From the NCBI RefSeq assembly GCF_021290965.1, contig NZ_JAJOYT010000013.1, positions 56,453 to 120,452 of the forward strand: a stretch of 64,000 nt of DNA, in the 5' to 3' direction. This DNA is from Rheinheimera faecalis. GTDB lineage: Bacteria; Pseudomonadota; Gammaproteobacteria; Enterobacterales; Alteromonadaceae. The translations under genes were made by a program, and so were the position numbers. Below, in pieces: positions 9,113-18,944 of this stretch; the stretch's first letter is position 1; every line of letters begins with the position of its first letter. A model generated the notes under the pieces. The model saw nothing but the letters and a program-made list of their open reading frames with translations. It had not been told where the DNA came from and ran no database searches.

Positions 9113-10663
9113 ATGGATGTTGTAGAACTATCACGGTTACAGTTTGCCGCTACGGCAATGTATCACTTCTTATTTGTGCCCTTAACTTTGGGTATGACCT
9201 TTCTACTGGCCATTATGGAGTCAGTTTATGTTATGACAGGTAAAGAAATTTACCGTGATATGACTAAATTCTGGGGCAAACTATTTGCGATTAACTTCGC
9301 TTTAGGCGTCACCACTGGCATAGCGATGGAGTTCCAGTTTGGCACCAACTGGTCTTATTATTCGCATTATGTGGGGGACATTTTTGGCGCACCATTGGCC
9401 ATTGAAGGCCTGATGGCATTTTTCCTTGAATCCACTTTAGTGGGCTTGTTCTTTTTTGGTTGGGACAGACTAACCAAAGTGCAACATTTAACTGTGACCT
9501 GGCTGGTGGCTTTGGCCTCCAACCTATCGGCGCTGTGGATTTTAATAGCCAACGGCTGGATGCAACATCCTATTGGTGCAGAATTTAATTTTGAAACCAT
9601 GAGGATGGAAATGGTCAGCTTCAGCGAAGTGGTGTTTAACCCTGTCGCGCAAGTGAAGTTTGTCCATACCGTCTCCGCAGGTTATGTCACAGGCGCTATG
9701 TTTGTGCTGGCCATTTCGGCCTGGTATATGCTCAAAGGCCGTGACTTGGCTTTTGCCCGCCGCAGTTTTGCTATTGCCTCCGCCTTTGGTTTAGCCAGTG
9801 TGTTGTCTGTGATTGTGTTGGGCGACGAGTCTGGTTATGAGCTGGGTGATGTACAAAAAGTAAAACTAGCGGCAGTAGAAGCTGAGTGGGAAACCCAAAA
9901 AGCACCAGCAGATTTTACCCTTTTCGGTATCCCGAATGAAGAAACTCAAACCACTGACTATGCGCTGAAAATTCCGGGTGCTATGGGCCTGATAGCCACT
10001 CGTTCTTTGGATAAAGAAGTGATGGGCCTGGCGGAGCTGAAAGACATTCACCGTCAGCGTATCGTCAATGGCCAAGCTGCTTATGGTCTGCTGAAAAAAC
10101 TCCGAGCCGGTGAAAAAACGCCGGAAAATATCGCAGCCTTTGATCTGGTGAAAAATGACTTAGGTTATGGCCTGCTGTTAATGGCTTACACAGAGGATCC
10201 TGTCAATGCCACTGCAGAGCAGGTGGAACAAGCTGTACAGAATAGTATTCCTAAAGTGGCACCGCTGTTCTGGTCCTTCCGTGTGATGGTAGCAGCAGGT
10301 TTTATTATGCTGCTGGTGTTTGCCTTGTCCTTTTATCACAGCGCAAAACGTACACCAGAGAAACCACGCTGGTTACTCAAAGCCGCACTGTTTTCGTTAC
10401 CTCTGCCATGGATTGCCTGTGAAGCGGGTTGGTTTGTCGCTGAATATGGTCGTCAGCCATGGGCTGTAGGTGAAATATTGCCCACGCATTTAGCGGCTTC
10501 CCAACTCAGTACCACAGAAATTTGGATCAGCTTATTGGCTATTACCGCGCTTTATACAGTGTTTCTGATCATCGAAGTCTGGTTGATGCAGCATTTTGCC
10601 CGTAAAGGCCCTGCTTCTATCCATACCGGCAAGTATCACGGCGAACAGGCCCGGGAGGTTTAA
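9113..10663 (+). CDS. cydA: Cytochrome bd ubiquinol oxidase subunit I
   Basis: Haem-bearing subunit of the high-affinity terminal oxidase in the inner membrane. It reduces O2 with ubiquinol without pumping protons. Haem ligands match E. coli CydA: His18 (b595), His185 and Met392 (b558). Glu98 and Glu106 (proton path) and Lys251/Glu256 (quinol loop) are also present. The 516-residue length and long loop between about 235 and 370 mark the long-Q-loop type. GGAGGAGC lies before the ATG. It leads the cydAB-cydX-cydDC cluster behind an FNR-like box. Confidence 0.97.
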   Translation: MDVVELSRLQFAATAMYHFLFVPLTLGMTFLLAIMESVYVMTGKEIYRDMTKFWGKLFAINFALGVTTGIAMEFQFGTNWSYYSHYVGDIFGAPLAIEGLMAFFLESTLVGLFFFGWDRLTKVQHLTVTWLVALASNLSALWILIANGWMQHPIGAEFNFETMRMEMVSFSEVVFNPVAQVKFVHTVSAGYVTGAMFVLAISAWYMLKGRDLAFARRSFAIASAFGLASVLSVIVLGDESGYELGDVQKVKLAAVEAEWETQKAPADFTLFGIPNEETQTTDYALKIPGAMGLIATRSLDKEVMGLAELKDIHRQRIVNGQAAYGLLKKLRAGEKTPENIAAFDLVKNDLGYGLLLMAYTEDPVNATAEQVEQAVQNSIPKVAPLFWSFRVMVAAGFIMLLVFALSFYHSAKRTPEKPRWLLKAALFSLPLPWIACEAGWFVAEYGRQPWAVGEILPTHLAASQLSTTEIWISLLAITALYTVFLIIEVWLMQHFARKGPASIHTGKYHGEQAREV

Positions 10664-10664
10664 C

Positions 10665-11801
10665 ATGGATTATGAATTTTTACGCTTTATCTGGTGGTTG
10701 TTGGTTGGTGTCCTGCTGATTGGTTTTGCCGTAACAGATGGTTTTGATATGGGGGTTGGTGCACTGCTCAAAGTCATAGGCCGCGACGATACCGAACGCC
10801 GTATTTTGATCAATGCAGTCGCGCCGCACTGGGACGGTAATCAGGTCTGGTTGATCACTGCAGGTGGTGCTTTATTTGCTGCCTGGCCGCCTGTGTATGC
10901 TACGGCCTTCAGCGGTTTTTACCTGGCGATGATGCTGACATTAGCAGCGCTATTTTTACGCCCTATCGGCTTTGATTATCGCTCTAAGCTGGATAATGCC
11001 GAATGGCGCAGCAACTGGGACTGGGCCTTAACAGCTGGTTCTGCCATACCTCCAATTATTTTTGGTGTGGCATTTGGCAACCTGTTGCAAGGTGTGCCTT
11101 TCCACTTTGATGACCTGCTGCGGATTTACTATACAGGTTCATTCTGGGCTTTATTAAACCCATTTGCCTTGCTGGTGGGAGTATTGAGTCTGCTGATGTT
11201 TATCAATCAAGGCGCTTGTTATCTGCAAATGAAAACCGAAGCGCCGCTACGCCAGCGTGCCGAAGCTGTGTCTTTAATCAGCGCGACTCTGGCAGCTGTG
11301 TTGTTTATAGCAGCAGGTGTATGGCTGGCTTCTGCTGGTATGGGCTATAAAGTGACTAGCCTGATCGACAGCAATGCTATTAATAGTGCTGTGACTAAAA
11401 CAGTGGAAGTGAGCAGTGGCGCCTGGTTTAGCAATTATGAAACTTATCCGCTGTTATGGATTTTCCCGGTGCTGGGTGTAGCGGCTTTCCTGCTATCAGC
11501 CTTTTGCAGCAAACTGGCCAAAGGCTGGCAAGCTTTTGTTGCCTCTTCACTTGCACTCACAGGGGTGATTATGACCGCCGGTGTGTCTATGTTCCCTTTT
11601 ATTATGCCGTCCAGCAGCATGCCAAATCACAGCCTGACGATGTGGGATGCAACCTCCAGTGAACTGACATTAAAAATCATGTTTGTGGTGGCCTGTATTT
11701 TTGTGCCCATCATTCTGGCCTACACAGCCTGGTGTTACTGGAAAATGTGGGGCCGTTTAAACCGCAATTCTATTAGCGAGAACAACCACTCATTGTATTA
11801 A
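10665..11801 (+). CDS. cydB: Cytochrome bd ubiquinol oxidase subunit II
   Basis: Second integral membrane subunit of cytochrome bd, about 378 aa with roughly eight to nine membrane segments. Motifs typical of CydB are visible: the early GFAVTDGFDMGVG and the NAVAPHWDGNQVWLITAGG block. The frame is open further upstream inside cydA, but the ATG at 10665 follows the cydA stop by one base and has GGGAGG 7-8 bases upstream. Translational coupling to cydA is likely. Confidence 0.96.
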   Translation: MDYEFLRFIWWLLVGVLLIGFAVTDGFDMGVGALLKVIGRDDTERRILINAVAPHWDGNQVWLITAGGALFAAWPPVYATAFSGFYLAMMLTLAALFLRPIGFDYRSKLDNAEWRSNWDWALTAGSAIPPIIFGVAFGNLLQGVPFHFDDLLRIYYTGSFWALLNPFALLVGVLSLLMFINQGACYLQMKTEAPLRQRAEAVSLISATLAAVLFIAAGVWLASAGMGYKVTSLIDSNAINSAVTKTVEVSSGAWFSNYETYPLLWIFPVLGVAAFLLSAFCSKLAKGWQAFVASSLALTGVIMTAGVSMFPFIMPSSSMPNHSLTMWDATSSELTLKIMFVVACIFVPIILAYTAWCYWKMWGRLNRNSISENNHSLY

Positions 11802-11812
11802 GGAGCAGCGTT

Positions 11813-11929
11813 ATGTGGTATTTCACCTGGATTTTAGGCGTGTTACTGGCCTGCTCTTTTGGCATCATCAATGCGATGTGGCTGGAGTTTAATGGCTACC
11901 CCGGCGAAGAGAACGAGCCATCAGAGTAG
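11813..11929 (+). CDS. cydX: Cytochrome bd small subunit CydX
   Basis: A 38-codon gene easily missed by automatic callers. It encodes MWYFTWILGVLLACSFGIIN, followed by AMWLEFN and an acidic tail. This is one transmembrane helix with the MWYF-W-LG start and the AMWLE motif of E. coli CydX (37 aa). It begins 11 bases after the cydB stop behind AGGAG and ends 11 bases before cydD. CydX stabilises the haem core of cytochrome bd. The E. coli order cydAB-X is kept, but here cydDC replaces ybgE behind it. Confidence 0.95.
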   Translation: MWYFTWILGVLLACSFGIINAMWLEFNGYPGEENEPSE

Positions 11930-11940
11930 ATAAGGATTTG

Positions 11941-13665
11941 ATGCCTGTGTTGTCTTTGAGGCAATTAGTCCAGTCAGAAAAAAACCGCTTGTACCTCGCC
12001 ATAGCGCTGGGTGCAGCGGCCTCTTTACTGATGATCTGGCAGTGTTGGTTGCTGGCAACTTTGTGCAATCTGGCTTTACACCAGCAACCAATTCCAACGG
12101 ATTTGCTGCTGCATATTTTAGTGCTTTGGCTGCTGCGCCCTGTGCTGTTGGCAGCCAAAGATTTACTGGCGCTCTCTGCCAGTCAAAAGCTACGTACTTC
12201 AATCCGCCATCAGCTACTTGGCATTATTAGTCAGGCTGGGCCACTGCGGCAGCGTATCGCCTCTGACGGTGATTTATCTACCCGTTTGCTGGAACAAGTC
12301 GACGCGCTTGACCCTTATATTAGTCGTTATTATCCGCAGCTTTATCTTGTGCTGCTTTGCCCTTTATTTATATCCATCGCTGTAGCCAGTCAAAGCCTGC
12401 TAGCCGCCCTGCTGTTATTAGCCACAGCTCCACTTATTCCACTTTTTATGATTTTACTCGGCAAAAAAGCCGCAGAAGCCAGTCAGCAACAAGTTCAGGC
12501 TTTAGGTTTATTAGGCGGACGTTTTCTGGAGTTTTTACGAGGCGCGGCGCTTATCCGTCAATTACAAGCTGAACCATTGGTACTGAACAGGCTAAATAAC
12601 GCCAGTGAAGAGTACAGAACCCGCACCATGTCGGTGTTAAGCAAAGCTTTTTTATCCGGCGCTGTGTTGGAGCTGTTTGCCTCTTTAGCCATAGCACTGG
12701 TCGCTTTGTATCTGGGTTTAGGTCTACTTGGCGAGCTGCCTTGGGCTAAAGCGCAAATTCCTGTGTCTTATCAACCAGCGCTGTTTATTTTACTGATGGC
12801 GCCTGAGTTTTATGCACCACTGCGACAATTGGGTGCGGATTATCATGCCAAAGCTCAGGCCGAAGCCGCTTTTAACAGTCTGGCTCCTATCTGGGCTTTA
12901 GCTGTTTGTACAGGCGGCGACACTCCAGCCCCAACAGAGCCGGTCTGTATTGAGTTCCGGCAATTAAGTGTGTTGGGTTCAGAACACAGAGCTGCGTTAC
13001 TAACAGATATTCAGGCGCAGGTTTTACCGTCGCAACGTATTGGCTTAGTAGGCCCAAGCGGTGCTGGCAAAACCAGTTTGCTCGAGTCTTTATTAGGCTT
13101 TCAGCAGCCGGATCAAGGTCAGATCAGTATTGGTGATCATGTTTTAACTGATCTGAATTTAGCCCAATGGCGACAGCAGCTGGTGTATTTATCTCAACAA
13201 AGCCAGTGGTTAAGTGGCAGTTTGCGCAGTAATTTGCTGCTGGCCAAAGCATCTGCAACAGAAGCTGAACTCAAACTGATATTGCAACAGGCTTTTTGTG
13301 CCGACTTTGTCTTTGCTTTGCCTGCGGGTCTGGACACAGTACTTGCCGAGAGTGGCATTGGCTTATCGGGCGGACAACTGCAGCGCCTGGCTCTTGCCAG
13401 AGCTTTATTAAAACAAAGTTGGTGTTGGCTGCTGGATGAACCGGCTTCTATGTTGCATCCTGAACAACAGCAACTGTATTTTCAGCAAGTAGAGCAGTTA
13501 AGCCGCGGCAAAACTCTGCTGCTGGCGACCCATCAATTGCAGCATCTTGACTGGCTGGATCAGGTTTGGTTAATCAACCAGGGACAGATTATCGCCAAAG
13601 GCACAGTGGCAGAAGTTCAGGCGCATCCGCTGTATCAGGCCAGTTACCGGCAGGACGCCTTATGA
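11941..13665 (+). CDS. cydD: ABC exporter subunit CydD (cysteine/glutathione, bd assembly)
   Basis: Half of the heterodimeric CydDC ABC transporter, which exports glutathione and cysteine and/or binds haem and is needed to assemble cytochrome bd. About 330 residues of six-helix membrane domain are followed by an ATPase domain with Walker A GPSGAGKTS, signature LSGGQLQRLALARAL and Walker B WLLDEPAS. TTG at 11938 is also in frame, but the ATG at 11941 with TAAGGA upstream is preferred. The gene runs straight into cydC with an ATGA overlap. Confidence 0.93.
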   Translation: MPVLSLRQLVQSEKNRLYLAIALGAAASLLMIWQCWLLATLCNLALHQQPIPTDLLLHILVLWLLRPVLLAAKDLLALSASQKLRTSIRHQLLGIISQAGPLRQRIASDGDLSTRLLEQVDALDPYISRYYPQLYLVLLCPLFISIAVASQSLLAALLLLATAPLIPLFMILLGKKAAEASQQQVQALGLLGGRFLEFLRGAALIRQLQAEPLVLNRLNNASEEYRTRTMSVLSKAFLSGAVLELFASLAIALVALYLGLGLLGELPWAKAQIPVSYQPALFILLMAPEFYAPLRQLGADYHAKAQAEAAFNSLAPIWALAVCTGGDTPAPTEPVCIEFRQLSVLGSEHRAALLTDIQAQVLPSQRIGLVGPSGAGKTSLLESLLGFQQPDQGQISIGDHVLTDLNLAQWRQQLVYLSQQSQWLSGSLRSNLLLAKASATEAELKLILQQAFCADFVFALPAGLDTVLAESGIGLSGGQLQRLALARALLKQSWCWLLDEPASMLHPEQQQLYFQQVEQLSRGKTLLLATHQLQHLDWLDQVWLINQGQIIAKGTVAEVQAHPLYQASYRQDAL

Positions 13666-15296
13666 AAGATCAACTGAAACTATCAGCTTTAATGCGCCCG
13701 CACTGGCGCTGGTGGTTACTCAGCCTGGCTTTAGGTGCTTTAACCCTGGCCAGTATTATGGGGCTATTAACTGTCTCCGGCTGGTTTATTACTGCCTCTG
13801 CTTTGGCGGGTTTGCATCTTGCCAGCGCTGCCAGCTTTAACTATTTTGGCCCTGCAGCCCTTATCCGTTTTTTTGCCATCAGCCGCACAGCCAGCCGCTA
13901 CTTCGAACGCCTGAGTTCACATAACGCCATCTTGTTATTGCTGCAACAATTGCGGCTATGGTTTATGCGACGTTTTTTAGCCAGTAGCGTTCAACCTGAT
14001 ACTAAATCAGCCGATCTGTTGCAAAAACTTATCACCGACATAGATCGACTGGATCAATGGCCTTTGCGTGTGGTCGCTCCAGTATTCTGGGCCTGCCTGA
14101 TAAGTTCTGGCTGGCTCACAGCATTGTGGTTTTGGCAATCCGAACTGGCCCAGGTTGCCTTGGCATATCTCTGTATCTTGTTATTAGTACCAGCTTGCGG
14201 TGTTGCATTCGGTTATCGACGCGCCTGTACCTTAGTAGAACTGGCATCAAAGCGCCGGCAAGAATTACTGGAGCCTTTATCAGCTCTGACTATGTTGCAA
14301 CTGCATCAGGGCTGGACAGCTGCAGAGCAACAATGGCAACAGACAGAACGCCAGTACCAAGACTTGTTATGGCGCCAGCAAGTGCTGGATTTGTGCTGTC
14401 AATTTTTGCTATTTAGCGGTTTAGCGCTGATGAGCTTTCATTTGCTGATCATCGCTTTGCCTTTAGCGGCAGAACAGCAGATCAGCATTGCAGCCCTGGT
14501 GGCTATGCTGATGTCCACTTTAGCTTTAACAGAACTCTGGTTGCCATTGGCGACTTTATATCGGCACCTGGCGGACAGCGCCATGGCAAAACAGCGACTG
14601 AATCAAATTCAGCCAGAAGCTCCGACCGGCACTTGCACTGGCTTAACCGGACCAATAACACTTGAGCTGCAGCAACTTAGTGTTGCTTATCCTGGAGCAT
14701 TACAACAAACAACACCAGTGAATTCCAGCTTAAAAGCTGGCGATATGCTGTGGCTACAAGGTCCATCCGGAGTGGGAAAATCGACCTTACTCTCCACTCT
14801 GGCAGGCTGGCTGACGCCTGTATCAGGTCGTGTTTTGCTCAATAGTAAAGAGCTACAGCTTTATACAGCGTCAACGCAGCGGGAGCATATTAGTTTGTTG
14901 TCGCAACACGTCAGCTTATTTAATATGACCCTGGCGGCGAACTTACGCATGGCTAGGCCAAATGCCAGTGATGATGAGCTGCGCCAAGTTCTTACAGATA
15001 CTGCGTTAAGTGATTGGCTAGCCACTTTACCACTGGGGCTTGACACTGAACTGGGTGAATACGGGGTTGCAGTGTCAGGTGGGCAAGCCAGACGCATTGC
15101 CTTAGCCCGCTTGTTGTTACAAAACAGCAGTATTCTTTTACTCGATGAGCCTTTAGTGGGCTTGGATCCAGATACCGCACATCAACTCATTCAGACCCTT
15201 CGCCATCGTTGTCAGCAACAAATTCTGATCATTGCCAGTCATCAGACATTAGCTGTTGACCTGGGTTGCCATCAATTGCATTTAAAGTTGTTGTAA
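13662..15296 (+). CDS. cydC: ABC exporter subunit CydC
   Basis: Partner of CydD. It has an N-terminal exporter membrane domain, then an ATPase domain with Walker A GPSGVGKST, signature VSGGQARRIALARLLL and Walker B ILLLDEPLVGLD. The true start is the ATG at 13662, overlapping the cydD stop by four bases (ATGA). This implies coupled translation and equal amounts of the two subunits. The length of 544 aa is normal. No clear terminator was seen after the stop. Confidence 0.93.
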   Translation: MKDQLKLSALMRPHWRWWLLSLALGALTLASIMGLLTVSGWFITASALAGLHLASAASFNYFGPAALIRFFAISRTASRYFERLSSHNAILLLLQQLRLWFMRRFLASSVQPDTKSADLLQKLITDIDRLDQWPLRVVAPVFWACLISSGWLTALWFWQSELAQVALAYLCILLLVPACGVAFGYRRACTLVELASKRRQELLEPLSALTMLQLHQGWTAAEQQWQQTERQYQDLLWRQQVLDLCCQFLLFSGLALMSFHLLIIALPLAAEQQISIAALVAMLMSTLALTELWLPLATLYRHLADSAMAKQRLNQIQPEAPTGTCTGLTGPITLELQQLSVAYPGALQQTTPVNSSLKAGDMLWLQGPSGVGKSTLLSTLAGWLTPVSGRVLLNSKELQLYTASTQREHISLLSQHVSLFNMTLAANLRMARPNASDDELRQVLTDTALSDWLATLPLGLDTELGEYGVAVSGGQARRIALARLLLQNSSILLLDEPLVGLDPDTAHQLIQTLRHRCQQQILIIASHQTLAVDLGCHQLHLKLL

Positions 15297-15633
15297 ATCA
15301 AACAAAAATACCCACCAACTCCGCGCTCTTAGCTATGTTTAAAGAATGAGATGATGTTTTTTCACTAAAAAATCAAATGAAAATTTGATAAATATGAAAA
15401 AACTAGTAATTCAATTCGTCGGGTTGTATAATTCATGCGACAAAAGTTAATGCAATTGTAAAATTGGTACAATTCCAAATCAATGAAGTATTACAGGGAC
15501 ATCCGACCAGCAGCAGGGCCGCACACCTTATAGAAAACAAAAACTTAGTCAAGGTTGACTACTGATTTTTAAAAGGCTGAACCCCTTTGGCCTGCAAAAA
15601 CGTACAACATTATAAAATCGATGAGGATACCCT
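15297..15633. other. Gene-free promoter region of the porin gene
   Basis: These 337 bases contain no gene. An inverted repeat ATCAAAT-N4-ATTTGAT lies at 15372-15389 in an AT-rich stretch. GATGAGGAT just before 15634 supplies the ribosome-binding site. I looked for a Pho box (CTGTCAT direct repeats) because of the phosphate-binding-like gene downstream and saw none. Confidence 0.5.
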
Positions 15634-16767
15634 ATGTTAAAACGTAAATTACTGGCAATCACTATTGCTGCGACCCTGTGTGGCACCAGTCAGGCTGCAG
15701 TAGACATCAATGGTTTTGCTTCGATTAAAGGCGGTATGGCGCTGAGTAGCGATGACGAACTCTACGGCTATGACGATGATTTCAGCTTTAAAAATGAAAG
15801 CTTAGCTGCACTTCAGGTGAAGTCGGATTTAGGCGATAAACTCTCAGTCACTGCGCAGCTGCTAGGCCGTGGTTCTGATGATTGGGATGTTAAATTTGAG
15901 TGGGCTTTTTTAAGTTACGATTTAACCGACACTTTGCGTGTGAACGCAGGTCGTTTAAGAACGCCGTTTTACAAATACTCCGATTTCCGTGACGTAGGTT
16001 ATGCCTATGACTGGTCTCGGGTGCCACAAAGTGTCTACGGTTTAGGTTTCGATAATATCGAAGGCGCCTCGTTATACCACACCACCACTTTAGGTAATTT
16101 TGATTCTGCTCTGCAGTTTATTCTCGGCAGTTATGATGGTGATGCCGCTATTGGCGATGCCGCTGCAGATGCGCAAATTGACAATGTCACAGGTGTAGCC
16201 TGGGAATTGGGTCAGGATGGGTATTCATTCCGGGTGGCTTACCTTGTAGGTAAAACCACTTTTTATGTGGATCAATTAGACAGCCCTGCAGGCTTGTATG
16301 CACAGTTAACAGGCTTTGGTTTGGGAGCTTTGGCTAAAGATTTAGACATAGTGGATGAATCCAGCTCTTTCGCCGGTATTGGTTTTAATATCGATAAAAA
16401 TGACTGGTTGCTGGTGTCTGAAATCACTAAAGCCACGGTAGACGACTCTTTTATCTCTGATCAGGAATCCTACTACATTTCTATTGGTCACCGCTTTGAC
16501 AGCATCACACCTTATGTGTCTTTTGAAAAAGAAGACAATAAGGCCAAAACTGAAATTTATGCAGGTGTGCCAACTGCTTCACCAATTTTTGCTCCTGTTG
16601 CGGGTTTAGTGAACAGTCTGGAAACAGAGCGGGATAGCATTAACGTCGGTGTGCGTTATGACTTCCACCCTTCAGCTGCATTTAAAGCTCAATATACCAA
16701 TGCAGACAATAAAACGGCTGATCGTAAAGACAGCGTACTGGTTGTTGGCGTAGATCTGGTGTTTTAA
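15634..16767 (+). CDS. Outer-membrane porin-like beta-barrel protein
   Basis: Exported 377-residue protein with signal peptide (cleavage after SQA, about residue 22). The mature part is rich in alternating aromatic/polar strands and ends in Phe (VLVVGVDLVF), the classic C-terminal signature for outer-membrane barrel assembly. It resembles gammaproteobacterial porins found next to small phosphate-binding-like proteins and chemoreceptors. Here exactly those two genes follow, with an 11-base gap to the next. The solute is unknown; phosphate or another small anion is suggested only by the neighbour. Confidence 0.72.
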   Translation: MLKRKLLAITIAATLCGTSQAAVDINGFASIKGGMALSSDDELYGYDDDFSFKNESLAALQVKSDLGDKLSVTAQLLGRGSDDWDVKFEWAFLSYDLTDTLRVNAGRLRTPFYKYSDFRDVGYAYDWSRVPQSVYGLGFDNIEGASLYHTTTLGNFDSALQFILGSYDGDAAIGDAAADAQIDNVTGVAWELGQDGYSFRVAYLVGKTTFYVDQLDSPAGLYAQLTGFGLGALAKDLDIVDESSSFAGIGFNIDKNDWLLVSEITKATVDDSFISDQESYYISIGHRFDSITPYVSFEKEDNKAKTEIYAGVPTASPIFAPVAGLVNSLETERDSINVGVRYDFHPSAAFKAQYTNADNKTADRKDSVLVVGVDLVF

Positions 16768-16778
16768 GGAATCAAATC

Positions 16779-17192
16779 ATGTTAAAAAAATTAATCTTAA
16801 TTCCTGCCCTGACTCTGAGCTTTATGGCTTTTGCCAATGTTGCAGTGATAGTTCACCCATCTAATGCGGCAACTTTGTCACAGGACGACATCAATAAAAT
16901 CTTTACCGGCCGCGCCAAAAGTTTTACCGATGGCAAAGCCGCTGAGCCCATGAATCTGGCGGAGGCTGTTGCAGTTCGTGCGGATTTTGACCAAAAAGCT
17001 CTGGGCCGTTCTTCCAGCCAGATGAAAGCATATTGGTCTAAACTGATCTTCACTGGCAAAGGAACACCACCAAAAGAATTGGCGTCGGAACAGGAAGTGC
17101 TGGATGCAGTGGCAAAAAACCCTGCGGCCATTGGTTATGTCAGTGCAGGTGCTGTAACTGGCAGTGTCAAAGTAGCCTTAACACTGAACTAA
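16779..17192 (+). CDS. Small periplasmic PstS-like solute-binding protein
   Basis: Exported 137-residue protein with signal peptide cleaved near FA-NV. The sequence (INKIFTGRAKSFTDGK, then GRSSSQMKAYWSKLIFTGKG and NPAAIGYV) follows the phosphate-binding PBP-like domain. It is only half the length of a true PstS (about 320 aa), so it is a one-lobe or shortened relative. No pstCAB genes lie nearby. Its position between a porin and a chemoreceptor suggests a ligand-sensing or capture role rather than ABC import. AAGGA precedes the ATG. Confidence 0.7.
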   Translation: MLKKLILIPALTLSFMAFANVAVIVHPSNAATLSQDDINKIFTGRAKSFTDGKAAEPMNLAEAVAVRADFDQKALGRSSSQMKAYWSKLIFTGKGTPPKELASEQEVLDAVAKNPAAIGYVSAGAVTGSVKVALTLN

Positions 17193-17201
17193 AGCTTGTC
17201 C

Positions 17202-17231
17202 AGGCAGGTGAGCGCATCACCTGCCTTTGTT
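17202..17231 (+). terminator. Hairpin between the binding-protein and chemoreceptor genes
   Basis: A 10-bp perfect stem (17202-17211 with 17217-17226, loop GCGCA) is followed by TTGTTG. It starts 9 bases after the stop codon. The weak T-tract suggests partial termination, so the chemoreceptor may be made at a lower level or from its own promoter. Confidence 0.6.
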
Positions 17232-17256
17232 GTAAGCCATATTCTGGATACTACTT

Positions 17257-18870
17257 ATGCTGAAATACCTGAGTTTATTAAAAAAAATCTGGCTTATTAT
17301 TGCTATCGCAATTCTGGCTTTTTTAATAGTACTGACATCGTCCATTTATTTTACTGCCCGCAATGCCGACAGCATTGTGCTGATTAAAGACAAAATGTAC
17401 GACAGCTCAAAACTCGCCTCACAAATGGTGGTGGAGTTTAACGCGGTCGAAGAATTCTTTACCCAGTCCGTTTCCTTGTCCGATCCAGACATACTAAGTA
17501 CAGCCAAAGCGACTGAAGAACGAGTCGTTACCAGCCTGGCACAACTGAAAAAACTGGATACAGCCAACCTGAAACAACTGGAAACGCTGGAACAAAACTT
17601 TAGCGCTTATGCCAAAGCAGCTGCAGAAATTGCTCAGTCGATGATTGACGGCACTTTAGATATGGGCGCAGCACAAAGCATTATTCAAAATAAAACCGCT
17701 TTGTATGAAACCGCAAAAACCGGTTTTGTTGCTTATGAAAAGCAAACGGACCATAACTTCCAGCAAATACTGGTGGATATGTCGGCTTCGTCTGAACGTT
17801 CTGTGCTGATTATTGTGTTATGCGGCACTGTCTTATTAATTATTATGGCGGTTGTCGGTCATGTGATAGGCCGGAATATCAGCAAAACAGCCAATAATCT
17901 GGCCAGTTCACTGCAAGTATTGGCTTCAGGCAAAGGCTCTTTGTCCAGCCGTCTTGCCATCGACTCTGAAGATGAATTTGGGGCTGTAGCCCGTAACTTC
18001 AACGAATTTATTTCTCTGTTACAAAGCTCTTTTGTGGCTATAGCTCAATTGGTCGATCCGGTAAGTCGCACCGCCGACGAACTGGCCAAAGGCATGAAAG
18101 AACTCGATTGCATGACCAGCCAGCAAAAAAATGATGCCGATACGGTGTCGCATTCGATGGAAGAAATGCAAAGCAGCGTCAAAGATATCAGCCAGTCGGC
18201 CAACGCCGCGTCAGGCAGTGCTAATGACGCCAGCAGACTTGCCAAACTCGGCTACGAAAAAACCACCTATTCTGTGCAGGCTTCAAAAGATTTGGCCGGA
18301 GAAATTGCCCAGACCAGCAGTGTGATTACCGATTTGGCTAAACAAACTCTGGAAGTTGGCGGCATTTTAAAAAGCATCAATGATATTGCCGATCAGACCA
18401 ATTTATTGGCGTTAAACGCTGCCATTGAAGCGGCTCGTGCTGGAGAACAAGGCCGTGGTTTTGCCGTAGTTGCAGATGAAGTGCGTTTATTGTCTTCCCG
18501 CACCGCCTCTTCAGTTACGACTATCCGTGATTTGTTAGGCAAGCTAACGCAAAACGTCGACAGTGCAGTACGACTGATGGATCAGGCTGTGACTAAAGCC
18601 AATAACAGCGCAGTATTGACGGCCGAAGCGGGCAGCTCTATTGAGTTGATTAATCAGGAAATTGACAAAATTAATATGGTCAATGCCCAAATAGCGACTG
18701 CCACAGAAGAACAAACCATGGTGGCCAGTTTAGTGCTGGATAATACCCACCAAATGGCCGATTCATTCAGCCGGACTATTCAGGTACAAAATACCGTAGC
18801 TGATATTTCAGACCAACTGCGTGGCCTGGCTCAGGAACTGAATACTGTGTCGTCCAAATTTCGGGAATAA
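17257..18870 (+). CDS. Methyl-accepting chemotaxis protein
   Basis: Inner-membrane chemoreceptor, 537 aa. Membrane segments lie at about residues 12-32 and 184-205, bracketing a helical periplasmic sensor of about 150 residues. HAMP follows (about 205-260), then the cytoplasmic signalling domain with the conserved hairpin (DQTNLLALNAAIEAARAGEQ, then GRGFAVVADEVRLLS). The sensor domain is of the four-helix type. Its position after a porin and a small binding protein suggests it senses the ligand those proteins handle; this is inference. Confidence 0.92.
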   Translation: MLKYLSLLKKIWLIIAIAILAFLIVLTSSIYFTARNADSIVLIKDKMYDSSKLASQMVVEFNAVEEFFTQSVSLSDPDILSTAKATEERVVTSLAQLKKLDTANLKQLETLEQNFSAYAKAAAEIAQSMIDGTLDMGAAQSIIQNKTALYETAKTGFVAYEKQTDHNFQQILVDMSASSERSVLIIVLCGTVLLIIMAVVGHVIGRNISKTANNLASSLQVLASGKGSLSSRLAIDSEDEFGAVARNFNEFISLLQSSFVAIAQLVDPVSRTADELAKGMKELDCMTSQQKNDADTVSHSMEEMQSSVKDISQSANAASGSANDASRLAKLGYEKTTYSVQASKDLAGEIAQTSSVITDLAKQTLEVGGILKSINDIADQTNLLALNAAIEAARAGEQGRGFAVVADEVRLLSSRTASSVTTIRDLLGKLTQNVDSAVRLMDQAVTKANNSAVLTAEAGSSIELINQEIDKINMVNAQIATATEEQTMVASLVLDNTHQMADSFSRTIQVQNTVADISDQLRGLAQELNTVSSKFRE

Positions 18871-18882
18871 AAGTTTCAGCAA

Positions 18883-18920
18883 TAAAATTACGGCTGGGAC
18901 TCCCAGCCGTAATTATTTTA
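18883..18920. terminator. Bidirectional terminator between chemoreceptor and GH43 genes
   Basis: A 14-bp perfect stem (18886-18899 with 18901-18914) is flanked by A-rich and T-rich tails on both sides, between two convergent genes. It should stop both transcripts. Confidence 0.85.
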
Positions 18921-18944
18921 GTGTCCTGCTGATTGATTCGTTTT

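Noticed and set aside
15297..15633. Pho box upstream of the porin/PstS-like genes
   Set aside because: No pair of CTGTCAT-like direct repeats at 11-base spacing was found.
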